A DNA stretch of 64,000 bases from Chloroflexota bacterium. Its GTDB lineage: Bacteria > Chloroflexota > Dehalococcoidia > DSTF01 > RBG-16-68-14. The position numbers were made by a program, and so were the translations under genes. Below are positions 8,697-16,183 of this stretch, in pieces. How positions within the stretch are numbered: the stretch's first letter is position 1; each line of letters begins with the position of its first letter. The notes under the pieces are model-generated. The model made no database searches, was not told where the DNA came from, and saw only the letters and a program-made list of their open reading frames with translations. Where the stretch lies: positions 161,798-225,797 of the forward strand of contig JAJCYW010000016.1 in NCBI GenBank assembly GCA_029262675.1, read 5' to 3'.

Positions 8697-9812
8697 TAGG
8701 CCTCCTGGCCGACGGTCGATTTCAGGTAGGCGTCGATGAACGGGTCCAGGTCGCCCTCCAGTACATCCTCGGCGTTGCTCGTTTCGAAGTCCGTTCGGTG
8801 GTCCTTTACCAGCTTATAGGGATGGAGCACGTAGCTGCGAATCTGGTTGCCCCAGCCAGCCTCGATGTGCTCCCCCTTAATCTTCGCGCGCTGCTTTGCC
8901 TGCTTCTCCACTTCCACCTCCAGCAGCCGCGCCTCCAACACCCGCATCGCGCTCTCCTTGTTGCGCGACTGCGACCGCTCGTTCTGGCAGACGACGGCGA
9001 TGCCGCTCGGGACGTGCGTCACGCGGACGGCAGTCGAGTTCTTCTGCACGTTCTGGCCGCCGTGGCCGCTGGCCCGGAACGTATCGATGCGCAGGTCGTC
9101 CATATCGAGCGTGACCTCCGCCGCGCTCTCCGCCTCCGGCATCACTTCGATGAGCGCGAACGATGTGTGGCGCGAATGGTCGGAGTCGAACGGAGAGAGT
9201 CGCACAAGCCTATGAACGCCGCGTTCCGACTTCATGTAGCCATAGGCCAGCTTGCCGCGCACCTCCACGGTGACGCTCTTGATGCCGGCCTCTTCGCCCG
9301 ACGTCATGTCCAGCACCTGCGTCTCGAATCCGCGCTGCTCCGCCCAGCGCAGGTACATGCGCAGCAGCATCTCCGCCCAGTCCTGCGACTCCGTGCCGCC
9401 TGCGCCGGCGTGGATCGCCAGGATCGCGTCGCGGCTGTCGTAGGGGCCGGAGAGGCGCAGCTCCAGGTCGAGTGCCTCGAGCTGCTCGCGCAGCGCGGCC
9501 ACCTCCGACTCCAGGTCGGCGGCCACGGCGCCGACCGCGGCGTCGTCGTCCTCCGCCGCGGCTAGCTCGACGAGGCCGAGCGCGTCGTTTGCGCGCTGCT
9601 CCAGGCCGCGCCAGGTATCGATGGTTGTGTTGGTGTCGGCGAGGCGTTTCATCGTGGCCTGCGCCGCCCGCCCGTCGTCCCAGAAGGCAGCGGCGGTTGA
9701 CGCCTCCTCCAGTTCGCGAGCGGTGGCTTCTAGTTGGGGGACGTCAAAGGCGCACCAGGACTTCCGCGATCCGCGCCTGCATCGATGTTAGTTCGTCTCG
9801 TAGCTCGTTCAT
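8696..9812 (-). CDS. prfB: Peptide chain release factor 2, expressed by programmed +1 frameshift
   Basis: RF2 recognises UGA and UAA stops and releases the polypeptide. The GHGGQNVQ peptidyl-hydrolysis motif, HAGAGGTESQDW and RSQSRNKESAM are diagnostic. The simple open frame begins only at 9652 and lacks the family's first ~50 residues. The missing part is encoded from ATG 9812: 22 codons (MNELRDELTSM...VRL) end at CTT TGA C, and a +1 shift continues DVPQLEATAREL...FWDDGRAAQ into the long frame, giving 371 residues, the usual RF2 length. The C-terminal stop overlaps the next gene's ATG. Confidence 0.93.
9743..9749 (-). promoter_or_regulatory. prfB autoregulatory +1 frameshift site (CTTTGAC)
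   Basis: On the minus strand codon 22 is CTT, followed by an in-frame TGA and C, identical to the slippery stop used by most bacterial prfB genes: low RF2 lets the CUU tRNA slip to UUU. The bases just upstream are GTCCTGGTGCGC, without the AGGGGG-type internal Shine-Dalgarno stimulator that is usual a few bases before the stop. Confidence 0.92.
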
Positions 9813-9946
9813 GTATCGGGGTCCTCGTTGCGGTCGTTTCGTCTCTCTATCTCAGTGTACAGCAGGCGCGGGTACGGGCGATACTGACCTCTCACCCCCG
9901 CCTGTGGCTAGACGCCCACACCCCCGGCCCCACACCCCGGGGGGGA

Positions 9947-9963
9947 GGGGTGACGGCAGTCGG
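9947..9963 (+). repeat. Dispersed 17-bp intergenic repeat, copy 1
   Basis: GGGGTGACGGCAGTCGG. The same 17 bases occur at 13185-13201 and, inverted, at 26192-26208, always between genes. The flanks are G- or C-rich (GGGGGAGGGG). Confidence 0.8.
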
Positions 9964-9985
9964 GGTGAGGGCACGCCCACCCCCC

Positions 9986-10014
9986 TTGACAACCTCTGCC
10001 GCGCTCAGTATATT
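9986..10014 (+). promoter_or_regulatory. Sigma70-type promoter of the glycine-rich dockerin gene
   Basis: TTGACA at 9986-9991, 17-bp spacer, TATATT at 10009-10014; a Shine-Dalgarno GGGAGG precedes the ATG at 10079. Confidence 0.75.
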
Positions 10015-10078
10015 CACCCCCTCTGGCGGTACCCTCGCGCCGCCCTAAGATTGGCTGGAATGGTCTGGGAGGCATGGC

Positions 10079-11701
10079 ATGCGCGTACGAACGATCTCGG
10101 TAGCTCTCGGCCTAACGGCGGTATTGGTTCTGACCTTGCTCTTAGGGGGGATCGGCCAGGACACGGCCACGGGTACTGGCAACGGTCTCTTTGGTGATGG
10201 GTCTGATGGGTCGAAGACGTACTCGACTAGTGAAACCGATGCAGCCAAGGACGCCGTCGTTGACTCAGGATTGGCTGGAACCACAACGCTGGTTGTGTCA
10301 GGAGTAGGTGCTGGATTCGTCTCGGGCGAAAAGATACTCATCCACCAGACACGAGGTACTGCTGCCGGTTCTTGGGAACTAAATGAGGTTCAGTCGTACG
10401 CTCTTGGCAACATAATTACGATGTCTCCGCTGAACAATGCCTATAGTACTGGTGGGCCGTCGGATCCGGAACGCGCTCAAGTCTACGTAGTTCCGGAGTA
10501 CACCGATTTCACTGTCAACGTGGGTGTGACTGTCACGGCGAAAGCCTGGGACGGCTCCACGGGCGGCATCTTCGCCGCGATGGCGAGCGGGACCGCGACC
10601 ATTGACGGGGTCATCATCGCAACAGGGACAGGATTCCGTGGTGGTCAATCCGTCGCAAAGAACAATATTGGGTTCTACGGCGAGGGGATATCCGGCGCCT
10701 CCGTTTCGTGCACCGGAGTCGAGAAGTATGGGAACGCCGGGTTAGCTAGTTGCGTAGTTCGAGACGGTGGCGGTGGCGGTGGTGGGAATGGCACGTCAGG
10801 TGGGAGGGGCTGGTACGGTGCAGGTCAGCCCGGACCTTCAGGAGGAAACACTTCAGGAAGTACGGATTTAAGTCTTGCCACCTTTGGCGGCGGTGGTGGT
10901 GGAGGATCCGGTGGTAATCAGGGGCCTAGTGGTGCAGGCGGCGCAGGCGGTGGCTTCATCTTCATTGGGGCATCGTCTCTGATTTCCACTGGAACGGTTT
11001 CAGCAGACGCGAACTCGGGCCAGGACACTGGAGGCTCCACAAATAGTGGAGCAGGTGGTGGAGGCGCCGGTGGTTCGATTCTGCTGCGTTTCAATTCGGG
11101 TTCGGTAGGGACAAGTCTGGTATCTGCTCGATTTGGCAACGGCGGAACTACCGGGCGTGGTGGGAACGGTGGTTCGGGAGGTGCCACACTGGGAGGCGAT
11201 GGCACGTATGACGGCGGGGGCGGTGCGGGCGGCAGCGGAAGAATCCGTGTGGAGTATTGCACGAAAGTGAACGGTGGCATTGCCAATCCCCCCGCCAGCA
11301 TCGCGCAGATTTCCTGTAGTATCATCCCGCCTGGCCCCACCCCCACTAAGCAGCCCGATCCCGGCGATTCCGACAAGGATGGCTGTACGGATGCGCAGGA
11401 GAACGGCCCGGACGAGACGCTGGGTGGCCAGCGCGACTACAAGAACCCCTGGGACTTCTACGACGTGGAGACGATCTCAGGGCCGGGCGAGGACGGCGTC
11501 GTCGACCTGCTGTTTGACATCTTAGGCGTCATCAACCACTACCAGCCTGCCGCTGGCGGCGCGCCGCCGTACGACGCGCACTACGACAGGGGAGAATCTG
11601 CTGGACCGAATCCCTGGAACATGACCGCGCCGGACGGCGTTATCGACCTGCTGAACGACATCCTGGGGGTGGTCCTGCAGGGCAACCACAACTGCACGTG
11701 A
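10079..11701 (+). CDS. Secreted glycine-rich repeat protein with C-terminal dockerin-type module
   Basis: A 540-residue exported protein. It has a signal peptide (MRVRTISVALGLTAVLVLTLLL...), a beta-rich N-terminal half, then a Gly-rich region (about residues 220-390) with GGGGGGGNGTSGG-like runs. After a PGPTPTKQPDP linker come an Asp-rich Ca-binding stretch (DSDKDGCTDAQE) and two dockerin-like repeats, DGVVDLLFDILGVI and DGVIDLLNDILGVV. The last ~115 residues are nearly identical to those of the next gene, so the two share a docking tail on different bodies. Function of the Gly-rich body is unknown; adhesin or surface-fibre component are possibilities. Codon use is less GC-biased than in the neighbours. 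Confidence 0.8.
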   Translation: MRVRTISVALGLTAVLVLTLLLGGIGQDTATGTGNGLFGDGSDGSKTYSTSETDAAKDAVVDSGLAGTTTLVVSGVGAGFVSGEKILIHQTRGTAAGSWELNEVQSYALGNIITMSPLNNAYSTGGPSDPERAQVYVVPEYTDFTVNVGVTVTAKAWDGSTGGIFAAMASGTATIDGVIIATGTGFRGGQSVAKNNIGFYGEGISGASVSCTGVEKYGNAGLASCVVRDGGGGGGGNGTSGGRGWYGAGQPGPSGGNTSGSTDLSLATFGGGGGGGSGGNQGPSGAGGAGGGFIFIGASSLISTGTVSADANSGQDTGGSTNSGAGGGGAGGSILLRFNSGSVGTSLVSARFGNGGTTGRGGNGGSGGATLGGDGTYDGGGGAGGSGRIRVEYCTKVNGGIANPPASIAQISCSIIPPGPTPTKQPDPGDSDKDGCTDAQENGPDETLGGQRDYKNPWDFYDVETISGPGEDGVVDLLFDILGVINHYQPAAGGAPPYDAHYDRGESAGPNPWNMTAPDGVIDLLNDILGVVLQGNHNCT

Positions 11702-11713
11702 GCCTGACCGCCC

Positions 11714-11742
11714 TTGACATCTTCCCCCTTTGGAGCTAGCAT
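11714..11742 (+). promoter_or_regulatory. Sigma70-type promoter
   Basis: TTGACA (11714-11719), 17-bp spacer, TAGCAT (11737-11742), ahead of a strong GGAGGT ribosome site and the ATG at 11789. Confidence 0.65.
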
Positions 11743-11788
11743 CGGCGCCATAGGCGGCCGGTGACCATGCACCCGTGGGAGGTGCGGA

Positions 11789-13087
11789 ATGGGCGGCGAC
11801 CCAAACAACCACAAACGTGTTTCCGTTCTATTGCTGTTTGGCGTCCTCATAGCGCTGATCGCGTTCGGCGTGGTCTCACAAGGCGCCAGCGGACCGGTCT
11901 CGGCAATCAGCGGCGGCGGTCCGGAGATGGTCCTTAATGTAAGCGGAGGTTCGTGTGACGACCCTGTGCGCCCGACGAAGTGCACAGTGTTCAATGGCAG
12001 TACGTTCGACCTGTCAGTCGACGCCCTGAGCGTTCCGGCACTGGGCTACACCGGGGCGCAGGCCTGGATTGATTACGGTGACGTATTGGGCGACCAGAGC
12101 GCGAACGGGGCCGTCAAAGCTGCGAGTGCTGTCTGGCCTGACTGTGACGCGGGACTCCTTTTTGAGGCGAACACCGACCAATCCGGCGCCAGTAACTTCG
12201 ATTCCTACTATGCCGGCTGTATTTCCGGCCTGATCCCACCGCGCCCGGTCAGTTTCCATGTAGGTTCTCTCTTCACCGTCACGCTCACGTGTCCGTTCGA
12301 GTGGGGCACGCATGTCATCGAGTTGCTGCCTTACGGCTCACCGCCCGCTGTCGAAAGCGGCGCTGCCTTCACGGATGAGGACGAGAACATCATCGTTCCG
12401 AAGGTTAGTTCGCTCACCATCAACTGCCAGCACATCACAGCGACCGCCATACCCGGCGGAATCAACGGCACGCTCTACGAAAGCTTCAGCGGGTACATGC
12501 GTGGCGCTACGGTGCGGTTGGAGCCCCTGGGCTTTGAGACCATCACCTCGATCCAGGATGGGTCATTTTCATTCTCAGGCGTTCCGGACGGGGCGCACAC
12601 AATTGTCGTCACGTCTCCGGGATGCACGCCGTTTGGCTGCTACTATGCGGTTCCCGTCATCGTCTCTGGAGACAAGGTCAGCGTATCCATCTACCCAAAG
12701 CCAACAGACAGCGACACCGACGGCGACACGATCCCCAACGGCAGCGATCCGGACGACGACAATGACGGCTGCTCGGACACCCAGGAGGCCGGCAAAGACG
12801 AAACGCTCGGCGGCGTCCGCGGTCCGCACAACCCTTGGGACTTCTACGACGTGGAGACGCTCTCAGGGCCGGGTCAGGACGGCGTCGTCGACCTGCTGTT
12901 CGACATCTTAGGCGTCATCAACCACTACCAGCCTGCTGTCGGTGGCGCACCGCCCTACGACGCGCACTACGACCGTGGGCCGACGGCTGGGCCCAACGCC
13001 TGGAACATGACCGCGCCGGACGGGGTGATCGACCTGCTGAACGACATCCTGGGCGTGATTCAGCAATACGATCACCGCTGTACGTAG
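11789..13087 (+). CDS. Secreted multidomain protein: cohesin-like region, CnaB-like fold, Ca-binding repeats, dockerin
   Basis: 432 residues. After an N-terminal membrane/signal segment there is a ~170-residue beta-rich region (VFNGSTFDLSV..., GAQAWIDYG) resembling cohesin-type domains. Next is a carboxypeptidase-regulatory/CnaB-like domain (GATVRLEPLG, GSFSFSGVPDG), then a thrombospondin-3-like Asp repeat (DSDTDGDTIPNGSDPDDD) and a two-repeat dockerin (DGVVDLLFDILGVI, DGVIDLLNDILGVI). Carrying both a cohesin-like and a dockerin-like part would make it an adaptor. The cohesin assignment is tentative; the dockerin repeats are clear. Confidence 0.75.
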   Translation: MGGDPNNHKRVSVLLLFGVLIALIAFGVVSQGASGPVSAISGGGPEMVLNVSGGSCDDPVRPTKCTVFNGSTFDLSVDALSVPALGYTGAQAWIDYGDVLGDQSANGAVKAASAVWPDCDAGLLFEANTDQSGASNFDSYYAGCISGLIPPRPVSFHVGSLFTVTLTCPFEWGTHVIELLPYGSPPAVESGAAFTDEDENIIVPKVSSLTINCQHITATAIPGGINGTLYESFSGYMRGATVRLEPLGFETITSIQDGSFSFSGVPDGAHTIVVTSPGCTPFGCYYAVPVIVSGDKVSVSIYPKPTDSDTDGDTIPNGSDPDDDNDGCSDTQEAGKDETLGGVRGPHNPWDFYDVETLSGPGQDGVVDLLFDILGVINHYQPAVGGAPPYDAHYDRGPTAGPNAWNMTAPDGVIDLLNDILGVIQQYDHRCT

Positions 13088-13160
13088 CCGCAGGCTACAC
13101 GCAAAGCTACGCGCAGCGTAGCCTCTCTCCTCCGGCCCCTCTCCCATTCTTGGGAGAGGG
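13084..13160. repeat. Array of three short perfect hairpins at the dockerin-gene 3' end
   Basis: GTAGCC-gca-GGCTAC (13084-13098, containing the TAG stop), GCTACGC-gca-GCGTAGC (13106-13122) and CCCTCTCCCA-ttct-TGGGAGAGGG (13137-13160). None is followed by a T-run. Transcription termination or mRNA 3'-end protection is plausible. Confidence 0.75.
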
Positions 13161-13184
13161 CTACGTCCTGAGGCCCAGCCCGAA

Positions 13185-13201
13185 GGGGTGACGGCAGTCG
13201 G
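13185..13201 (+). repeat. Dispersed 17-bp intergenic repeat, copy 2
   Basis: Exact copy of the 9947-9963 element, 25 bp after a 10-bp-stem hairpin. It lies just upstream of the rplU promoter. Confidence 0.8.
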
Positions 13202-13239
13202 CCTGTCCGCCGTAGGCGGGGGAAAGGGCGGCCTGTACG

Positions 13240-13269
13240 TTGACGCAATCGGCGAGAGGCCGCTAAGAT
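13240..13269 (+). promoter_or_regulatory. Promoter of the rplU operon
   Basis: TTGACG (13240-13245), 18-bp spacer, TAAGAT (13264-13269); rplU ATG follows at 13285, so the leader is very short. Confidence 0.6.
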
Positions 13270-13284
13270 GTATGGGCTTCCATC

Positions 13285-13935
13285 ATGTATGCAATCATTC
13301 GCACAGGCGGTAAGCAGTACCGCGTAGAAGAGGGTCGCTCCGTTGAAGTGGACCGCCTTCCTGCAGAGGAAGGCTCCGCGGTGGAGTTGGACAACGTCCT
13401 CCTCATCGAAAACGATGGTGAGGTGACGATTGGCGCGCCGACGATCGAAGGCGCCCGCGTACTGACAGAGGTGGAAGCGCAAGGCCGCGATAAGAAGATC
13501 GTCGTGTTCAAGTACCGCGCCAAGGTCCGGACGCGGAAGAAGACGGGCCATCGCCGGTACTTCACGCGATTGGCCGTCACTGAGATCCTGCGCCCCGGCC
13601 AAGAATCGAAGGTCGCCAAGCCGAAGCGCGCGCGAAAAGCCAAAGCGGCGGTAGCCGAAGAAGCAGCAGCCGTACCGCCGGACGACGTGAAGGAAGAAGC
13701 GACTGCCGCGACCGCCGGGGCAGCGGCGCCGGCGAAGTCAGCGGCCAAGAAGCCCGCCGCGAAGAAACCGGCTGCCAAGAAGGCTCCCGCCGCCAAGAAG
13801 CCCGCTGCGAAGAAGTCGGCAGCGAAGGCGTCGACTGCCAAGGCAGCAGCGCCGACGAAGTCGGCGGCTAAGAAGCCCGCAGCGAAGAAGCCGAAGGCTG
13901 AGAAGCCCGAAGCCGAGAAGAAGGAAACGGAGTAA
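13285..13935 (+). CDS. rplU: 50S ribosomal protein bL21 with histone-H1-like Lys/Ala/Pro tail
   Basis: The first ~103 residues are canonical bL21 (MYAIIRTGGKQYRVEEG..., KYRAKVRTRKKTGHR...YFTRLAVTEI), which binds 23S rRNA in the large subunit. The remaining ~110 residues are an extension of Ala, Lys and Pro with repeated AAKKPAAKK units and a Glu/Lys-rich end (KPEAEKKETE). Typical bL21 is about 100-105 residues, so the protein is doubled in length. First gene of rplU-rpmA-rpmE; rpmA follows after 6 bp. Confidence 0.96.
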   Translation: MYAIIRTGGKQYRVEEGRSVEVDRLPAEEGSAVELDNVLLIENDGEVTIGAPTIEGARVLTEVEAQGRDKKIVVFKYRAKVRTRKKTGHRRYFTRLAVTEILRPGQESKVAKPKRARKAKAAVAEEAAAVPPDDVKEEATAATAGAAAPAKSAAKKPAAKKPAAKKAPAAKKPAAKKSAAKASTAKAAAPTKSAAKKPAAKKPKAEKPEAEKKETE

Positions 13936-13941
13936 CCCGCA

Positions 13942-14208
13942 ATGGCTCATAAGAAAGGCGGAGGCAGTTCTCGCAACGGCCGCGACAGCGCGGGCAGGCG
14001 CCTGGGCGTCAAGCGCTACGACGGCGAACTGGTCCGGCCCGGCACGATCATTATTCGCCAACGCGGCACACGTTTCCACCCAGGCAAGAACGTCGGCCTC
14101 GGCAGGGACCACACCATCTTTGCGCTGATCGATGGCAAAGTGAAGTTCGGGCCATTCGCCAAGGGCCGCCGCAAGCAGGTCAGCGTCTTCGCTCCAGCCG
14201 CCGAGTAG
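13942..14208 (+). CDS. rpmA: 50S ribosomal protein bL27
   Basis: 88 residues beginning [16 protein letters not shown], with [11 protein letters not shown] and [15 protein letters not shown], the invariant bL27 core that reaches the peptidyl-transferase centre. There is no cleavable N-terminal extension of the Firmicutes type. It lies directly behind rplU in the conserved order. Confidence 0.98.
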   Translation: MAHKKGGGSSRNGRDSAGRRLGVKRYDGELVRPGTIIIRQRGTRFHPGKNVGLGRDHTIFALIDGKVKFGPFAKGRRKQVSVFAPAAE

Positions 14209-14235
14209 CTTCACAGCAACGTCAGAGGAATACAG

Positions 14236-14442
14236 ATGAAGGCAAATATCCACCCAGAGTACGTAAACGCAGTCGTTCGCTGCGCCTGCGGCCACAGCTT
14301 CGAGACGCGAGCGACGAAGCCCGACCTGCACGTGGAAGTGTGCAGTTCCTGCCACCCATTCTTCACGGGCGAGCAGCGCATCGTCGACACGGCCGGGCGC
14401 GTTGAGCGCTTCCGCCGCCGCTACGGCATCAAGGAAGAGTAA
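14236..14442 (+). CDS. rpmE: 50S ribosomal protein bL31, zinc-binding (C+) form
   Basis: 68 residues starting MKANIHPEY. The cysteines in CACGHSFET and [10 protein letters not shown] form the zinc ribbon of the C+ type. Third gene of the rplU operon, 27 bp after rpmA, with AGAGGAATACAG as a likely ribosome site. Confidence 0.97.
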   Translation: MKANIHPEYVNAVVRCACGHSFETRATKPDLHVEVCSSCHPFFTGEQRIVDTAGRVERFRRRYGIKEE

Positions 14443-14466
14443 GGGCCTCACTCTCGTGGCCCAGTC

Positions 14467-15348
14467 ATGTCCAACGGTGCGTCCCCCCTCCCCCCGACTC
14501 TAGGCGGCCAAGCCGTCGTCGAAGGCGTCATGATCCGCGGCCCCAAGGGCACCGCCGTCTGCGTCCGCAATCCGGCCGGCGAGATCGTCTCGCGCACGCA
14601 GCGGGCCGAGCTGGCTGGCGGCGTGTTTCGGCGCGTCCCGGTGCTCCGCGGCGTCGCGACGTTGGGCGACACCATGACGCAGGGGATGCGGGCCATGATC
14701 TGGTCGGCGCAGATCGCCGCCGGCATGGAGCCGGACGAGCCGGACGAAAAATCGCTGCGGGCGACGATGGTGATGTCGATCGGGGCGATGTCCGCGCTCT
14801 TCATGCTTGCCCCGGCCGCCGCCACGCGCCGTATCGAACGGCGGATCAAGAACCCGCGCCTGGCGGCCGTCGTGGAGGGCGTGGCGCGCGTCGGCATGCT
14901 CATCGGCTACCTCCGAACTATTGGACGGCTGCCGCAGGCCCAGCGCCTCTTCGCCTACCATGGAGCGGAGCATCGCGCGATCCAGGCCTACGAAGCGGGC
15001 GAGCCGCTGGAGGTCGAGTCGCTCTATCAGTTCCCGAACGCCCACGTCCGCTGCGGAACGAGCTTTCTGTTGACGACGACGCTGGTCTCCTCGCTCTTGT
15101 ACGCGGCGTTGGGGCCGCAAACCATGGGGCGGCGTCTCGTCTCGCGAATCGTCCTGCTGCCGGTCGTTGCAGGCCTCAGCTACGAGGCGATCCGTTTCGG
15201 TCACACAACGCGCTCCGGCCCGCTGCGCTTGCTCTTCGGCCCCAACATGGCGCTCCAGGCGCTGACCACGCGCGACCCCGACGAGCCGCAGATGGAGGTC
15301 GCGCTGGCCGCCGTGCGCGCGGCGCTGGAGCTGCACGCCTCCGCGTAG
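14467..15348 (+). CDS. DUF1385 family membrane protein
   Basis: 293 residues starting at ATG 14467, 24 bp after rpmE. GGQAVVEGVMIRGP, PVLRGVATLGDTM and FAYHGAEHRAIQAYE are the hallmarks of DUF1385, a family usually encoded between rpmE and prfA in Gram-positive and Chloroflexota genomes. Several hydrophobic segments (about residues 100-120 and 195-240) suggest an inner-membrane protein; histidines in HGAEHR could bind metal. Function is not established. Here prfA/prmC do not follow; the next gene is a TetR regulator. Confidence 0.88.
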   Translation: MSNGASPLPPTLGGQAVVEGVMIRGPKGTAVCVRNPAGEIVSRTQRAELAGGVFRRVPVLRGVATLGDTMTQGMRAMIWSAQIAAGMEPDEPDEKSLRATMVMSIGAMSALFMLAPAAATRRIERRIKNPRLAAVVEGVARVGMLIGYLRTIGRLPQAQRLFAYHGAEHRAIQAYEAGEPLEVESLYQFPNAHVRCGTSFLLTTTLVSSLLYAALGPQTMGRRLVSRIVLLPVVAGLSYEAIRFGHTTRSGPLRLLFGPNMALQALTTRDPDEPQMEVALAAVRAALELHASA

Positions 15349-15381
15349 AGGCGCTGACTCAATCCCTGACCTGTAGTTCTA

Positions 15382-15410
15382 TTGACATCGGCGGCGGCTG
15401 GTGGTAGGTT
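15382..15410 (+). promoter_or_regulatory. Promoter of the TetR-acyl-CoA dehydrogenase operon
   Basis: TTGACA (15382-15387), 17-bp spacer, TAGGTT (15405-15410). The palindromic operator at 15427-15444 lies just downstream of the -10. Confidence 0.65.
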
Positions 15411-15426
15411 AATGCTGCCAGTAACA

Positions 15427-15444
15427 TTAGTGAGTCATCACTAA
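15427..15444. promoter_or_regulatory. Probable TetR operator palindrome
   Basis: TTAGTGA-gtca-TCACTAA is a perfect 7+7 inverted repeat overlapping the expected transcription start, 42 bp before the TetR ATG. Size and location fit an autoregulatory TetR-family operator. Confidence 0.7.
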
Positions 15445-15485
15445 CTAACGAGCAGTTTGCAAATGGGCCGCGATTAGTACGCCAA

Positions 15486-16178
15486 ATGGTACGAGCACGT
15501 CGGCTACCGGCACAGGACAGAAAGCGCCAGATTGTCGAATCTGCGCGCGGGCTATTCGCTTCGCAGAGCTACCGCAAAGTTGGCACCGCCGACGTCGCAA
15601 AGGCCGCCGGCGTCTCCGAACCGGCACTCTACCGCTACTTCTCTAGCAAGAAAGAGTTGTTTCTCGCCACGCTCCGGCCGACGGGGCCGAGGCTCCTCGA
15701 GATCTGGCAAACGATTGCGTCCGAGGTCGACGACCCGCTTGAAACGCTGGCATCGATCGGCGTGCGCTACTACGACCACCTGCAGAGCCACGCGGGTAGC
15801 ATGCGGCTCTTGTTCCAGGCTCTGTCGGAGGCCGACGAGCCGGACATTCGCCAGGCGCTGCGGGAGAACTTCCTCAGCTTCGTCCACTTCGTCGCGGAGA
15901 CGCTGGAAGAGGGGAAACGGCGCGGCGTCATCCGCCACGGCCTCGATTCCGAACTCGTTGCCTGGCAGTTCCTTGGCATGGGCCTCACGCTGGACCTGAT
16001 GCAGACGCTGGGCCTGACATCCGAGATCGACCGCGGCAAGATGGAGCAGTGGTTTGGGCTCTACCAGGAAATGCTCAAATCCCCTGACAAATCCCCGGGC
16101 AAGCAGCAGGGCACGGGGCCCGGCGTGCGGGCCGTATCGGAACTCGCCCCGCCGCAGAGCTGGCCAATCGAGGCGTAG
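15486..16178 (+). CDS. TetR-family transcriptional regulator of the acyl-CoA dehydrogenase operon
   Basis: 230 residues. The N-terminal helix-turn-helix is typical (RQIVESARGLFASQSY, VGTADVAKAAGVSEPALYRY, FSSKKELF), followed by an all-helical ligand domain. The first acyl-CoA dehydrogenase starts 5 bp after the stop, so this is the leader gene of the operon. By analogy with FadR/KstR-like TetR repressors it probably senses an acyl-CoA made or consumed by the operon and controls its own promoter through the palindrome at 15427. Ligand unknown. Confidence 0.9.
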   Translation: MVRARRLPAQDRKRQIVESARGLFASQSYRKVGTADVAKAAGVSEPALYRYFSSKKELFLATLRPTGPRLLEIWQTIASEVDDPLETLASIGVRYYDHLQSHAGSMRLLFQALSEADEPDIRQALRENFLSFVHFVAETLEEGKRRGVIRHGLDSELVAWQFLGMGLTLDLMQTLGLTSEIDRGKMEQWFGLYQEMLKSPDKSPGKQQGTGPGVRAVSELAPPQSWPIEA

Positions 16179-16183
16179 GGCGT

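Noticed and set aside
8798..9565. Plus-strand open frame opposite prfB
   Set aside because: Antisense to clear RF2 motifs; no domain or ribosome site.
9472..10197. Plus-strand frame covering the prfB start and promoter region
   Set aside because: Arg/Pro-rich shadow that overlaps the true prfB start and a consensus promoter.
14500..15336. 278-codon minus-strand open frame opposite DUF1385
   Set aside because: Third-position GC artefact; the plus-strand DUF1385 motifs are unambiguous.
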